64,000 nucleotides of DNA, from positions 1,612,001 through 1,676,000 of the forward strand of contig NZ_CP029487.1 of NCBI RefSeq assembly GCF_002441855.2, given 5' to 3'. Shown one piece after another: positions 1 to 8,600 of this stretch. The translations under genes were made by a program, and so were the position numbers. Position 1 is the first letter of the stretch. Each line of letters begins with the position of its first letter. This stretch comes from Eubacterium maltosivorans (lineage in GTDB: Bacteria; Bacillota; Clostridia; Eubacteriales; Eubacteriaceae). The notes beneath the pieces were generated by a model. It ran no database searches. It worked only from the letters and a program-made list of their open reading frames with translations, and was not told the origin of the DNA.

Positions 1-54
1 ATTATAACCTCTTTTTGGGCTGTTGAACAGCTTTTTATAACAGGGTTTACGGCA

Positions 55-81
55 TAAAAAAATGTCCCTGTTGCAGGACAT
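55..81 (-). terminator. Rho-independent terminator of the M15 peptidase gene
   Basis: On the minus strand a 6-bp stem (ATGTCC/GGACAT, 62-67 and 76-81) is followed by a run of T. It lies directly after the M15 stop codon and closes the leftward cassette. Confidence 0.75.
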
Positions 82-85
82 CTCT

Positions 86-637
86 CTAGCGCCAGATCTC
101 GACATGGTCGAACTGCTGATAGGGGTACTCAATGACCCCAAGCCCTAAGGCCCGGGCTGTGGCCGCTACCTCGTCATAAGGCACACCCGGGCAGTACAGA
201 TCGGCCGCGTGTCCGCTCAGGTGCCAGGAGTTTTCGATGCCGCCCACCTCGGCGTTGCGCGCCTCACACCGAACCCCGGAGGTAATGATGAGGGGCTGTC
301 CCAGGGCGCACCGCAGGGCCTCCACCTGCTCCAGCAGCTCCGGGGCCATCCCGGCAGGCCAGCCGTCACAGTAGCCCGCGCAGTCGCAGGCATATTCCTC
401 CATAAGAAAATGGGCCGAAGCCCAGGGGCCGTCTGTGAGGATGGGATCCTCGGGCAGCGGATGATCGATCACCGCTTTGTCCGGCGGCGTTTCAGGCTCT
501 TGCGGCAGCGCCGGATCTGATACCTGAGTCTGCTGCGTTTCCGGCCTAAAGTTCGGGCTTGAGAAAAACACGCAGGTAACAAGGATAAAAATGGTTAAAA
601 ATAAGCTTTGACGGATACGTTTATGAATGGTTTTCAT
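86..637 (-). CDS. Secreted/membrane-anchored M15-family peptidase
   Basis: This is a 183-residue protein with an N-terminal hydrophobic segment (about residues 10-27), a Pro/Glu-rich linker (31-70) and a C-terminal peptidase M15_3-type domain. The zinc-site signature S-W-H-L-S-G-H-A-A-D is visible at 137-146, with a further His in FDHVEIW near the C-terminus; H139, D146 and H178 are the likely ligands. The family cleaves D-Ala-D-Ala or endopeptide bonds in peptidoglycan. A TTG codon 15 bp upstream is in frame, but I chose the ATG at 637 because AAGGGAG lies just before it. It is the last gene of the leftward cassette and may supply its lytic activity. The substrate is not determinable from sequence. 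Confidence 0.8.
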   Translation of the reverse strand: MKTIHKRIRQSLFLTIFILVTCVFFSSPNFRPETQQTQVSDPALPQEPETPPDKAVIDHPLPEDPILTDGPWASAHFLMEEYACDCAGYCDGWPAGMAPELLEQVEALRCALGQPLIITSGVRCEARNAEVGGIENSWHLSGHAADLYCPGVPYDEVAATARALGLGVIEYPYQQFDHVEIWR

Positions 638-669
638 TGGATCTCCCTTCAACTTTCAAGCTTCCATGT

Positions 670-696
670 AAAAAAGGGGCTTTCGCCCCTTTTTTA
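670..696 (-). terminator. Terminator after the DUF2922-type gene
   Basis: GGGGC TTTC GCCCC hairpin flanked by A and T runs; it overlaps the stop codon of the 694-924 gene. The flanking runs make it potentially bidirectional. Confidence 0.75.
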
Positions 697-924
697 CTCC
701 ACTGCCACGTCGGTTTTGGTGGTGTCGATTTTTACAGCGCCCACGACCTTGGCAAGGGCGAAGCCGTCGGGCTCAAAGGCTCCCTGATCCACAATGGCCT
801 GGGCCCCGGTCTTGATCTCGGCGTCGGTGATGCCCTCTTTGTAATCTGGTATGGTGATTTTGTGGTCCTTTCCGTCCGCGCGCTGAAAGGTAATGGTTAA
901 ATCTTTGTTGGTTGTTGCTGCCAT
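694..924 (-). CDS. DUF2922-type small protein
   Basis: This 76-residue acidic beta-rich protein begins MAATTNKDLTITFQRADGK and matches the general pattern of DUF2922 proteins, including the xLTITFxxxDGK start. It has no signal peptide or membrane segment. It follows a DUF1659-type gene, an adjacency known in Firmicutes, where the pair is often near a sigma factor and a cell-wall hydrolase as here. The function of the family is unknown. A good RBS (AAAGGAG) precedes the ATG. Confidence 0.7.
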   Translation of the reverse strand: MAATTNKDLTITFQRADGKDHKITIPDYKEGITDAEIKTGAQAIVDQGAFEPDGFALAKVVGAVKIDTTKTDVAVE

Positions 925-1000
925 GTTTTTAATCTCCTTTAATTTTGAATTTTATTGCCTGTCTGCGGCACGACGGGGGCGCCGTGCCCTACGTTTTTTA

Positions 1001-1052
1001 ATGGAAAATTGAGAATGCAGAATGGAGAATTTTGGAACAAAATCGCTATGCG
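1001..1052. repeat. Short intergenic repeat, relative of the 36.73-36.87 kb element
   Basis: The stretch has a purine-rich arm (GGAAAATTGAGAATGCAGAA) followed by a TTTTGG..CAAAA block and a small palindrome (AAATCGC TAT GCGATTT). The same block order occurs at 36,750-36,785. The stop codon and last codons of the DUF1659 gene lie inside the palindrome, so the element appears to have inserted at the 3' end of that gene. This is inferred from two copies only. Confidence 0.5.
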
Positions 1053-1270
1053 ATTTCAACCAACTCCTCTGCCGTCACCTTGACCTTCTTTTCGAGAATG
1101 GGCTCCTGCATACCGGTGATGGCTTTGACGGTGGCCACAAAGGCGTCGTCGGTCACGTCCTCCTTGACGTCGCCGTATGTCTTAGAAGACTTGACGATCT
1201 TCCCACCCACTTCGCCATGATTGACGGTGATTTTCATCCCTACCGATTCCACTGTTTTTTCAATTGCCAT
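1046..1270 (-). CDS. DUF1659-type small protein
   Basis: This 74-residue protein starts MAIEKTVESVGMKITVNHG and ends in an acidic EELVEIA tail. The layout and its adjacency to a DUF2922-type gene support a DUF1659 assignment. I chose the ATG at 1270 because AGGAGGT lies 7 nt upstream; a start at 1300 would lack an RBS. The stop codon falls within a repeat palindrome, so the C-terminus may have been altered by insertion. No function is known for the family. Confidence 0.65.
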   Translation of the reverse strand: MAIEKTVESVGMKITVNHGEVGGKIVKSSKTYGDVKEDVTDDAFVATVKAITGMQEPILEKKVKVTAEELVEIA

Positions 1271-1363
1271 GTGCTTACCTCCTGATTTTGGTTTTGGCAT
1301 TTTTGCCTTATACTCTTACAATGGAAAAAAGGGCGGAAATTTTACAGTTATTTCAAAAAATAA

Positions 1364-1397
1364 ATAAAAACAACCAAATTTGCTGCTTTGGTTGCTT
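1364..1397 (-). terminator. Terminator after the sigma-factor gene
   Basis: CAACCAAA/TTTGGTTG hairpin (1371-1378, 1387-1394) followed on the minus strand by a T/A-rich run. It separates the overlapping-gene operon (2.0-4.5 kb) from the DUF1659/DUF2922 pair. Confidence 0.65.
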
Positions 1398-1414
1398 TTA
1401 TTAAAACATTATTC

Positions 1415-2002
1415 TTATTGTAGGCGATGCTTATTTTTCCTTAGGTCTTCTATTCCCCGATGCACGTGTACGCCGGCCAGACAAGGACTAATGTCCAGTA
1501 TCTGGGCGATTTCATTCAGGCTTTTTCCCTCAAAGTAGCGCAGCCGGATAGCGTCTGCCCTTTCTGCTCTTATTTCTACGAGCATCTGCTCAAGCACTGC
1601 GTTTTTTTCCTGTCTCACCATTTCTTTTTCTGGCGATGGCCCAGCATCTGGATATTGTTCTAGGCTATTTTCCCCATCCTCCCCACCGCCTGTGACGGCG
1701 CGCTCATTTTCCTGTTGTTTTTTGATGGCTTTGGCCACATTGACGAAATGATGGAACAGGCGGTTTTTCAGATAAAAGGGGAATACGACGCCTAAATCCG
1801 GATCGTAGGCCTGTACGGCCTCCAGCACGACCAGCGCGCCGTCTTGCAGGGCGTCCTCATAGGCTTCTGTGTCGTAGATGTATTTTTGCATGACGGACAG
1901 GATCAGAGGCTTAAAGGTGTTGATCAGCTGCTCTTTAGCTGCTTGGTTACTGTTTTTTGCTTCCTGGACCCAGGTGTCGATCAATGTGTATTTTTCTTTC
2001 AA
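1415..2002 (-). CDS. Small sigma-70 family RNA polymerase sigma factor
   Basis: The 195-residue protein has a region-2-like segment at about 25-90 (EDALQDGALVVLEAVQAYDP) and a region-4 helix-turn-helix at about 148-190 (AIRLRYFEGKSLNEIAQILD). Between them is a charged, disordered linker of about 50 residues. Region 3 is absent, as in ECF-like or phage-type sigma factors. The start is a TTG at 2002, supported by AGGAGG 5-6 nt upstream; there is no ATG nearby. It lies 8 nt after the 66-residue ORF upstream, so the two are co-transcribed. It may direct transcription of the DUF1659/DUF2922/M15 genes just downstream, but no shared promoter motif was demonstrated. Confidence 0.8.
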   Translation of the reverse strand: MKEKYTLIDTWVQEAKNSNQAAKEQLINTFKPLILSVMQKYIYDTEAYEDALQDGALVVLEAVQAYDPDLGVVFPFYLKNRLFHHFVNVAKAIKKQQENERAVTGGGEDGENSLEQYPDAGPSPEKEMVRQEKNAVLEQMLVEIRAERADAIRLRYFEGKSLNEIAQILDISPCLAGVHVHRGIEDLRKNKHRLQ

Positions 2003-2010
2003 TAAGCCTC

Positions 2011-2211
2011 CTATGCGTCCTCATAGACGTCTGTAATCTCAAGCACGATGCCGGGAAACCGGTCCTCCACAGCGGCGCTGAATTCGTTAAATTCATCTTC
2101 AGCCTCCTCGGCGCTGCGGGCGTAAAAGCCAACGCATGCCCGGCACTCAGCCTCGACCAGGTAGGACCGGCGGCGGTGCAGAATGCTTGGTCCCTTGCCG
2201 TATCGGTTCAT
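2011..2211 (-). CDS. Hypothetical 66-residue protein
   Basis: The protein starts MNRYGKGPSILHRRRSYLVE and has an acidic C-terminal half. I do not recognise a family. The ATG at 2211 overlaps the TGA of the preceding gene (ATGA) and has AAAGGAGAA upstream, making translational coupling likely. A longer start at 2250 has no RBS. Confidence 0.6.
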   Translation of the reverse strand: MNRYGKGPSILHRRRSYLVEAECRACVGFYARSAEEAEDEFNEFSAAVEDRFPGIVLEITDVYEDA

Positions 2212-2822
2212 AATATTTCTCCTTTCTGCTTTTTCTCCCTTGCGGCCCACATGGCCTCGAAGGCGGCCACATCGTCATCCGGGTACAGGGCCTGAATGGC
2301 GGTTTTCTCGGAATCCGTGAGCGGGGGCAGCAGGTTGAAGCCGTGGATATTGGGCAGCGCCTCCTGATTAGAATACAATAGAGAAGTATATTTATTATTT
2401 ATATTATTTATTAACGGTGCGGGTTCGCGTGCGGGTTTTGTGCTGGACTGCGTCCATACCTGCGTGCGGTCACCGGTCTCTGCCTGAGTTATCCACAGAG
2501 CGGAAAGGCCGGTATCAAAGGGGATGAGCTCATACTCGCCGGCCTTGTTTCCACCGTGCGGATAATAGTGCAGGCGTCCGTGCCGCACTAAGTGCGCCCT
2601 TGCGTGCCCCACCTGGAACCGGTTTTCGAGCTCCAGAACCTCGCGCACCCGGCTGTTAGTGATCTTAAAACGGATGGGCCAGTGCCACTGGCCGTCATCA
2701 CCCTGGATGGCGGCGCTGTTGTTGACGTACATGAGCAGGTGCCAGTAGGCCTGGAGTAAGGGGCTCAGATGATTGTTCCTCTGCCATTTATAAAAGGTCA
2801 GGACTTCGGTCAGGTAGTTCAT
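2208..2822 (-). CDS. Phage-type replication initiator/DnaD-like protein
   Basis: The 204-residue protein has an N-terminal half (about 1-105) resembling the winged-helix domain of phage replisome organisers: a FYKWQRNNHLSPLLQAYWHL start, then a residue block typical of N-terminal DnaD-like proteins. A low-complexity Thr/Ser/Asn linker follows, then a C-terminal segment (about 165-200) with PLTDSEKTAIQALYP. Both ends overlap neighbouring genes by ATGA, so it sits in a tightly coupled operon. The assignment rests on pattern recognition alone. It could instead be a generic DNA-binding protein. Confidence 0.5.
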   Translation of the reverse strand: MNYLTEVLTFYKWQRNNHLSPLLQAYWHLLMYVNNSAAIQGDDGQWHWPIRFKITNSRVREVLELENRFQVGHARAHLVRHGRLHYYPHGGNKAGEYELIPFDTGLSALWITQAETGDRTQVWTQSSTKPAREPAPLINNINNKYTSLLYSNQEALPNIHGFNLLPPLTDSEKTAIQALYPDDDVAAFEAMWAAREKKQKGEIL

Positions 2823-3244
2823 TTTGTGTCAAAGAGCAGGTTCGCGATGCCGCAGACATCGCCTTTGCGCAGCTGCATGATCATAAATCCATCCAGAAAA
2901 AAGTGCCAGTCCTTTGCCTCCTCAGGGGTAAGCTGGCCGCTGTCACGGGCGTACTGCAGCAGATCGCACATGCCGCCGACGTCCAGAAACTCCATGACCT
3001 CCAGCCGCATGGGGTCGTGATCGGAGGGGAAGTGCCTGCGCCAGACGGTCATCTTTCGGGAATGGCGCATCCGGTCGAGAAAGGCGTCCTCCGGCTCAAT
3101 GCCCAGCTGCCTGGCCAGGTCCTCCATATGCCAGGCCAGGGAACGCCCTCCGACGATCATGGCGCGCAGCTGGTCGCGGCCGCCGGGAAACACATGGACG
3201 CGGTAGCAAAAGCAGGTATCCAGTCCTGGCACATCGTGGATCAT
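2819..3244 (-). CDS. Hypothetical protein of the phage-like cassette
   Basis: This 141-residue soluble protein starts MIHDVPGLDTCFCYRVHVFP. It has no signal peptide or membrane segment, and I recognise no family. ATGA overlaps on both sides link it to the KilAC gene and the replication-initiator-like gene, so all three should be made together. Confidence 0.55.
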   Translation of the reverse strand: MIHDVPGLDTCFCYRVHVFPGGRDQLRAMIVGGRSLAWHMEDLARQLGIEPEDAFLDRMRHSRKMTVWRRHFPSDHDPMRLEVMEFLDVGGMCDLLQYARDSGQLTPEEAKDWHFFLDGFMIMQLRKGDVCGIANLLFDTK

Positions 3245-3810
3245 ACGCCCACCGCCTTTGCCGCAGAGCCGCGCTCTGCTCTCAGGGCTTTGATAAAAAA
3301 GTCCTGGCCTCTTCCGGTCACTAGGAGTCTGGTGTTGTAGCTGTGCTTCCCGATTCTTTTATCGCGGCGGGGAACCTTCTCGGCGATCATGTAGTTTTGG
3401 GCCAATGATTCCTCGGTGGGCAGATGCTGAAGGGTTCTTTCGCTCTGGTAATGCGCATAGCCGTGGTGCCGCAGCCAGAAATAAAGCTGGTTCCTGCCAA
3501 TGTCGATGCCGGACGCCTGCATTTTTAAGGCCAGCTCCTGCACGCTGCACGCCGGGTCTTGTTCCCTTGAGTCTGCCGGTTTGCTCTCTGACATCTGACT
3601 TTTCATATAGCCCATCTTTTCCCTGTAGTCCTGCTGCAGGGCCTCCATCTGCTTTTCGATAAAGAAGAGCTCGATGCACTGATCGATGTCGGAAAGGCTC
3701 TCAAAGCCGCCTAAGACGCGGTCCTCCTGTTTCAGAGCGCACGAAGCACACCATGGGCTAAATCCTTTTTCTTCTGCCGCGGTTGTCATGGTTGTCTGTT
3801 TACTTTTCAT
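3241..3810 (-). CDS. KilAC-domain (phage antirepressor C-terminal) protein
   Basis: The 189-residue protein has a C-terminal region (about 89-178) that reads like the KilAC/ANT DNA-binding domain of phage antirepressors: SVQELALKMQASGIDIGRNQ, then LYFWLRHHGY, then a KRIGKHSYNTRLLVTGRGQ strand block. The N-terminal part lacks a Bro-N or AntA domain. Instead it has a CASC pair (C21, C24) and a helical segment, so it is shorter than classical antirepressors. It is followed by coupled genes of phage character. It may act as the local transcriptional switch of the cassette, although this is inferred from the family only. Confidence 0.75.
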   Translation of the reverse strand: MKSKQTTMTTAAEEKGFSPWCASCALKQEDRVLGGFESLSDIDQCIELFFIEKQMEALQQDYREKMGYMKSQMSESKPADSREQDPACSVQELALKMQASGIDIGRNQLYFWLRHHGYAHYQSERTLQHLPTEESLAQNYMIAEKVPRRDKRIGKHSYNTRLLVTGRGQDFFIKALRAERGSAAKAVGV

Positions 3811-3935
3811 TGTAAACCTCCTGTAAAATATAATGGTTTTCTTTCAGCGGTGCTGTTTTCTCATTTACTCCTGCTGATACGTCTATAATACAGGACTTTT
3901 TAACAACCTTGGACGCGTAAACGTGTTTTTTATTA

Positions 3936-4484
3936 TTACAAATCAAAAATTATTTTTATTTTCTGACGCCACCGGTATACGGTGCTCAGCTCACCGTAAA
4001 AGGGCATGGTAAGCACTGGGCGGCCGCGCCGGGCTTTCAGTGCTTTTTTGTCCAGTTCATCGTTTTCAAATAAATGTAAAAGAGTCTGGGCCACCGTAAA
4101 CAAGCTGTGGCGCATCCAGCGTCCCGCAAAGGCGGGCAGCACCCGCTGGCGCCTGGCGCAGTGCTCGCATTCACAGCTGCACACCCAGAACACGTACAGG
4201 TTTCCCTCGGCGTCCTCCACCTCTTTGGACAGGCCGTTGACCACATGGTTTCTGCCCTCCTTTACCACAAGGCGCATGGTTTTCTTTTTAAGCCCACGCC
4301 GGCAATAGCGGCAGACGTGGCTGCTGTGGCCATGGTAGATGAGCTCTGTCAGCTGCTGCCTGCCATCCTTGGCCGTATAGCCGGTATCCACTGCCTCAAA
4401 GAGCTCGTAGTGCTTTTTGAGATAGGTCTCCAAATCCAGTTCCAGTGCTTTCAGCAGTTCTTTCAAATATATTGCAAGTGCCAT
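3936..4484 (-). CDS. Cys-rich putative nucleic-acid-binding protein
   Basis: The 182-residue protein has two clusters of zinc-ligand-like cysteines: CRYC at 58-61 and CSCECEHC at 102-109. The C-terminus is basic and HTH-like (RGRPVLTMPFYGELSTVYRW). This layout resembles the N-terminal part of some transposase-associated or DUF6431-like proteins, but I cannot name the family with confidence. AAGGAG precedes the ATG. A structured leader with a perfect palindrome (4535-4552) lies upstream, and further upstream is a LytTR-type double half-site pointing toward this gene. It is the first gene of the leftward cassette. Confidence 0.6.
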   Translation of the reverse strand: MALAIYLKELLKALELDLETYLKKHYELFEAVDTGYTAKDGRQQLTELIYHGHSSHVCRYCRRGLKKKTMRLVVKEGRNHVVNGLSKEVEDAEGNLYVFWVCSCECEHCARRQRVLPAFAGRWMRHSLFTVAQTLLHLFENDELDKKALKARRGRPVLTMPFYGELSTVYRWRQKIKIIFDL

Positions 4485-4518
4485 TTTTTTCTCCTTTTTT
4501 TATGGGTTTATGATAAAA

Positions 4519-4569
4519 AAAACCCTGAAAACCACGTACGGATATCCGTACGCGGCCTTCAGGGTTTTG
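4519..4569. promoter_or_regulatory. Leader hairpin with an 18-bp perfect palindrome
   Basis: Outer arms AAAACCCTGAA/TTCAGGGTTTT enclose CGTACGGATATCCGTACG (4535-4552), a perfect palindrome. It lies between the putative promoter near 4.65-4.7 kb and the first gene of the leftward cassette. On the minus strand it ends in AAACCCTGAA..TTTTTTTTAT, so it looks like an intrinsic terminator in a leader, i.e. a possible attenuator. Confidence 0.6.
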
Positions 4570-4646
4570 ATGGGTGACAGCCATTGTCCCATTTGCTTTA
4601 AATATTTAAGATTACTACTATTACTATAATATCATGAAGGTGAAAA

Positions 4647-4716
4647 ATTAGCAAGCCTTAAAGAAAAATAATCTCCTGCCGTTTGGCTGAAAAATTGACC
4701 GTTCACATAATATCGG
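4647..4716 (-). promoter_or_regulatory. LytTR-type double half-site A, leftward
   Basis: On the minus strand the distal half-site ATTATGTGAACGGTC and the proximal half-site CAGCCAAACGGC have their last G exactly 20 bp apart (4699 and 4679). A weak -10-like GCTAAT is at 4652-4647, 27 bp further, the same spacing as at the protease promoters. The orientation points to the leftward cassette, not to the CPBP gene on the right. Confidence 0.6.
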
Positions 4717-4776
4717 TTTACAGGCCTGGCTGTTTAGAATAGAATGGAAACAAACCATTCAATAAAGGAGTTTAAC

Positions 4777-5580
4777 ATGAACATACTAAAAAACGGGTGC
4801 CGCAGACACGGCATTCTCGCTGCCCTGATCCTGGGGCTGGCTGCCATCGCGGTTCTTTTTGCTCTGGAGCTGCTGCTCTTAAGGGGCTTTGGCCTGAACG
4901 CTTCTTCTACAGCATTTATCCTGGCCGACGCGGCCCTTCGCTTTGGGCTGGGTATTTTTGTCCTCTTTCTGCTGTTTCGGCTGGAGATTACCAAAAATCC
5001 TGGCTTCAGGGCCAAAGGCCTTGGAAAATCGCTTCTGCTGGCCTGGCCTTTTTTTCTGCTCTTTGCCGGCATTCTGGTTTTTTCTTTGATCTCCGCCGGG
5101 CTCACGGGCCGGTCTGTGGGCCCTGGATGGGTGCTGACTCAGATTGTTTTTATGGCCTCTGTGGGGTTTTTTGAAGAGCTTGTCTTTAGGGCCGGCGTTG
5201 TCAATCTGATTAAAAACCAGCTGGGCGGCTCCCGGAGCGCTCTTGTCAAAACCGCAGTCATGGCGGCGGTCATCTTTTCCCTTGCCCACTGCCTGAACCT
5301 CATCGGCCATGCGGATCTCACCTATACCTTGTCTCAGGTGATCACCAATTTTGGCATGGGTCTCTTTTTGAGCACCCTCTACCTGCGCACTGGAAACCTC
5401 ATCGGCCCTATGATTTTCCATACAGTGAACGATATTGTGCCAGCCATTGCCGGCCAGACCCTTGTGGATACTCAGGCGGCAGCAGCGGCTTCTTCCGGGC
5501 TCAGCCCCTCTATTCTGGTAACCTTTGTCCTTTACCTTGCTCTCAGCGCTTTTTATCTGAGACGGGTGACAGGTGAATAA
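4777..5580 (+). CDS. CPBP-family intramembrane metalloprotease
   Basis: This 267-residue polytopic membrane protein contains the three conserved CPBP/Abi motifs: EELVFR (preceded by GFF), FSLAHCLNL, and FHTVNDI near the C-terminus. The Glu-Glu, Arg and two His are the presumed metal or catalytic residues. CPBP proteins include CAAX-type proteases and self-immunity proteins of bacteriocin loci, where LytTR regulators are also common. I chose the ATG at 4777 because AAAGGAG precedes it; the ATG at 4744 has no RBS. A TAGAAT box at 4735-4740 may be its -10. Its target is unknown. Confidence 0.85.
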   Translation: MNILKNGCRRHGILAALILGLAAIAVLFALELLLLRGFGLNASSTAFILADAALRFGLGIFVLFLLFRLEITKNPGFRAKGLGKSLLLAWPFFLLFAGILVFSLISAGLTGRSVGPGWVLTQIVFMASVGFFEELVFRAGVVNLIKNQLGGSRSALVKTAVMAAVIFSLAHCLNLIGHADLTYTLSQVITNFGMGLFLSTLYLRTGNLIGPMIFHTVNDIVPAIAGQTLVDTQAAAAASSGLSPSILVTFVLYLALSAFYLRRVTGE

Positions 5581-5596
5581 AACCCTGTCCCACTTT

Positions 5597-5636
5597 AAAA
5601 CCCCTGCGGTACGTTGGTACCACAGGGGGTTTTTTT
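5597..5636. terminator. Bidirectional terminator between convergent genes
   Basis: AAAACCCCTG..CAGGGGGTTTTTT hairpin with T runs on both strands. It serves the CPBP gene (plus) and overlaps the stop codon of the first S8 protease (minus). Confidence 0.85.
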
Positions 5637-8600
5637 AATCTTTCAGGCTTTTACGGTGATGGTACAGGCCCATGGCCATGAGGACAGCTGCCAGCATGAG
5701 GCCTGCGGTGGCCGCGCCGGCACTGCCATCGACAACGCCGGTGGCTGCATTCCGGGCCTTTGCACTCTGTCCCGCGCCATCGGCGGACGTATCGCTGCCG
5801 GAAGTATCCGGGGTTACGGGCTTATCGGGAACCACGGGCTCGTCGGGCTTTGCAGGCTCGTCGGCGTCGCTGGTGTCGGCGGCCATACGCTTAAAGACCA
5901 GTCCTCCAGGCACCTCAGGTGAAGAGGCCATCACATAGTAGCTGCCCTGATAGGCCAGACCTCTGACATGGGTCAGGGCGAAAGCGGACACGGGTTCTTC
6001 CAGAAAGACGGCGCTGCCGTCGGCTGCCAGTCTTAGGGTATCCCGGTAGCCCGCGCTGCCGCTGCCGCCTGTGTTAAAGCCGGTAATGAGGGCGCCGCTC
6101 TTAAGGCCGCCCAGCGCTGCTGTGGACTGGGGAGCTCCCATATTCTCTGGCAGCTGGCTCTTTATCCAGCTCTGGCCATCGTAGTACCAAGGACTTTTGG
6201 ATGTACTCGTACTTGACATGTCTCTGACCAAATAGCTGTAGGAGCCGATCACCAGCTGGTCGCGGTTCTGGCCGCAGACAGCAATGGAGGGCTCATAGGC
6301 GCAGGTGCCTTCTGCCATGGTTTCTTCATCATAGGGCAGGGGCACATCCAGGGCTGTGGTTTTACCGGTTTCAGGGTCCAGGGCCAGCAGGGTTTTGGCC
6401 ATGGTATCCTGCGTGTAACCGCCGGCCAGCACCAGCTGGTTCTTATAATTGATGAGGGAAGCGCCATAGGTGTAATCCTCGGTCAGCTCTGGCCCTCTTG
6501 TCCAGCCGCCTGTGGAAGGATCGTAGCACCAGAGATACTGGCGTCCTCTTTCTTTTTCCTGCCCTTTTTCTTTATGTATGCTGGTCAGATACAGCTTACC
6601 CTGCCAGGCGCAGAGATTCTGAAGGTTATAGGCGGTTTCGGGCAGATCGGCCAGGCGTTCCCAGCTGCCGGCCTGGGTATCATAGCTCCAGAGCTCAGTG
6701 GCACATTTGGCCCGGTCGTTCTCCACAAGCACACTTTCGTAATCAATATCGCCCAACGCCAGATAGAGCTTCTGACCTGTGGCGGTCATGGCGCTGGTGG
6801 CAGTGCCCAGCAGCTGGAAGTAGGAGCCCTCATAGCCCGGGGTACCGCTGTCCGGCAAAGCAAGGCTTTCATACTGGGATTCGGATTTACTGCTCAGAGC
6901 CTTGTAGTTGCGTCCCCAGGCCTTATCAGCTCTTGTGACGCGCACCTCTGAAATGCCCTCGGGAATATCGCCGTCAAGGGTGACCTTGATCTGGGTATCG
7001 GACCAGCTGGTGATTGTGGCATTAGCTCCTGCCACGGCCACACTGCCCTGATTGCTGCCAAAGAAGTGGCCGTCAAGGGTCAGGGCGCTGCCGTCCTGGG
7101 TGATCTGGCCTAAAGCCGGGTCGGGGTCTGTGCTGGCTTTAGCCACGTCCAGAGCGCCGCCGCTCAGGCATTTGGCGTCCATGTCCGCGTCCAGCTGGCG
7201 GTTTGCGCCGCCTACCACACGGGCCGCAATGGTGGCTGCGTCCTCGGTGGGATGTGCCGCGCTCAACAGAGCCACAGAGCCGGTAACGGCAGGCGCGGCC
7301 ATGGAGGTGCCGGACATATTGGTGTAGGCCAGTTTTTCACTGCCAATGCCCACAGCGTCCAGCACAACACTGTCATTGTCGGCAGCATAGCTGACTACGT
7401 CAAAGATAAGCTGGAAGGAGTCTGTGAGCCACTCGGTCTTCAGGCTGGCGCTGTAGTTGATCCAGTCGTCCCTGCCGATGAGGACATAGTTTTTATCAGT
7501 GTTTTGCCAGCCTACGTTGCAGGTGGCCTGCAGAGGATACACCGTTCCATCTGCGGTGCGGATGCTGGCGCTGATTAAGGAATCTGCGTCGGGTCCGTTG
7601 CCAGTAAAGGACAGGCTCAGACCATCTCCCGGGTTGTCCAGGGTGATGGGAGCCGAGATAATGCTGCTCCACGCCTCCTTCTCGCCAGTGGACACGGACA
7701 GAGCGCGGCTTCCGTAAACAGTGCGGTAGTCGGTGAGGCTGCTGCCCTCGGCGGGTGTGAGCTTCTCGCCCATTTTATTGGGTTTTGCAGCGTCGTAGGT
7801 GTAAAAACTCAGAGACTGGCCTTTGCTGTCTGGCACATCGGCCTTGTCGGTGGCGCTGGCCGCGGTCTCAAAACCGGTGTAGAGGCGGTTATCCCTTGCC
7901 AGCAGGGCATTGTATTCGGCCTGACCGGTGATAATGGTAGACAATACCTGGACGCCGGGAGCGTAGATGTCGGTGCCGCGCTGCCCATAGTTGGAGAAAA
8001 AGCTGACTTCACCGTACGCGTTCATGGCATTGACATTAATGGCATAGGGGATGCGGTTAAAGCCAAGGCTGGTTCCGGACACGTTGTCTGCGTCCTGGGC
8101 GCTGTTGCCCGAGGCAAAGATGGAGAGCACGCCTTTCTGGCCAAGGGCGTCCACGGCCAGCCGCAGGGCCTCGCCGTAATAGGTGCCGCCCCAGGAGTTG
8201 TTGACTGCTCTCAGGTTCACGCCTGCGTCCACAGCTCGGGACATATATTCGTAGGCCTTGAGAGAGTCGCTGGTATAGGAGCTGCCTCCATCATCGGAGT
8301 GGCGCAGGGCCATGAGCTTCATGCCTCCGGCCACGCCGTCGATACCCTGCTGATCCCAGGCTGCGCCGATGATACCTGCACAGTGGACACCGTGGGTGTT
8401 GACCTCGGGGTTGGTATCGGTGGTATCCTCACTGGTATGGCAAACGTTAATACCGTATTTTCCGCCGCCCATGGCGGTGAGAGCCGGATAATTAAGACCC
8501 TCATCCCACATCTGGCTGTGGAGATCGGGGTGGGTGTCGTCGATGCCGGAATCCAGCACGGCTACCACCACGCCCTCGCCGGTCAGACCTGACGGGACGT

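Noticed and set aside
1-4500. A complete prophage.
   Set aside because: No integrase, terminase, portal, capsid or tail gene and no att repeats are visible inside the window; the left flank is unseen.
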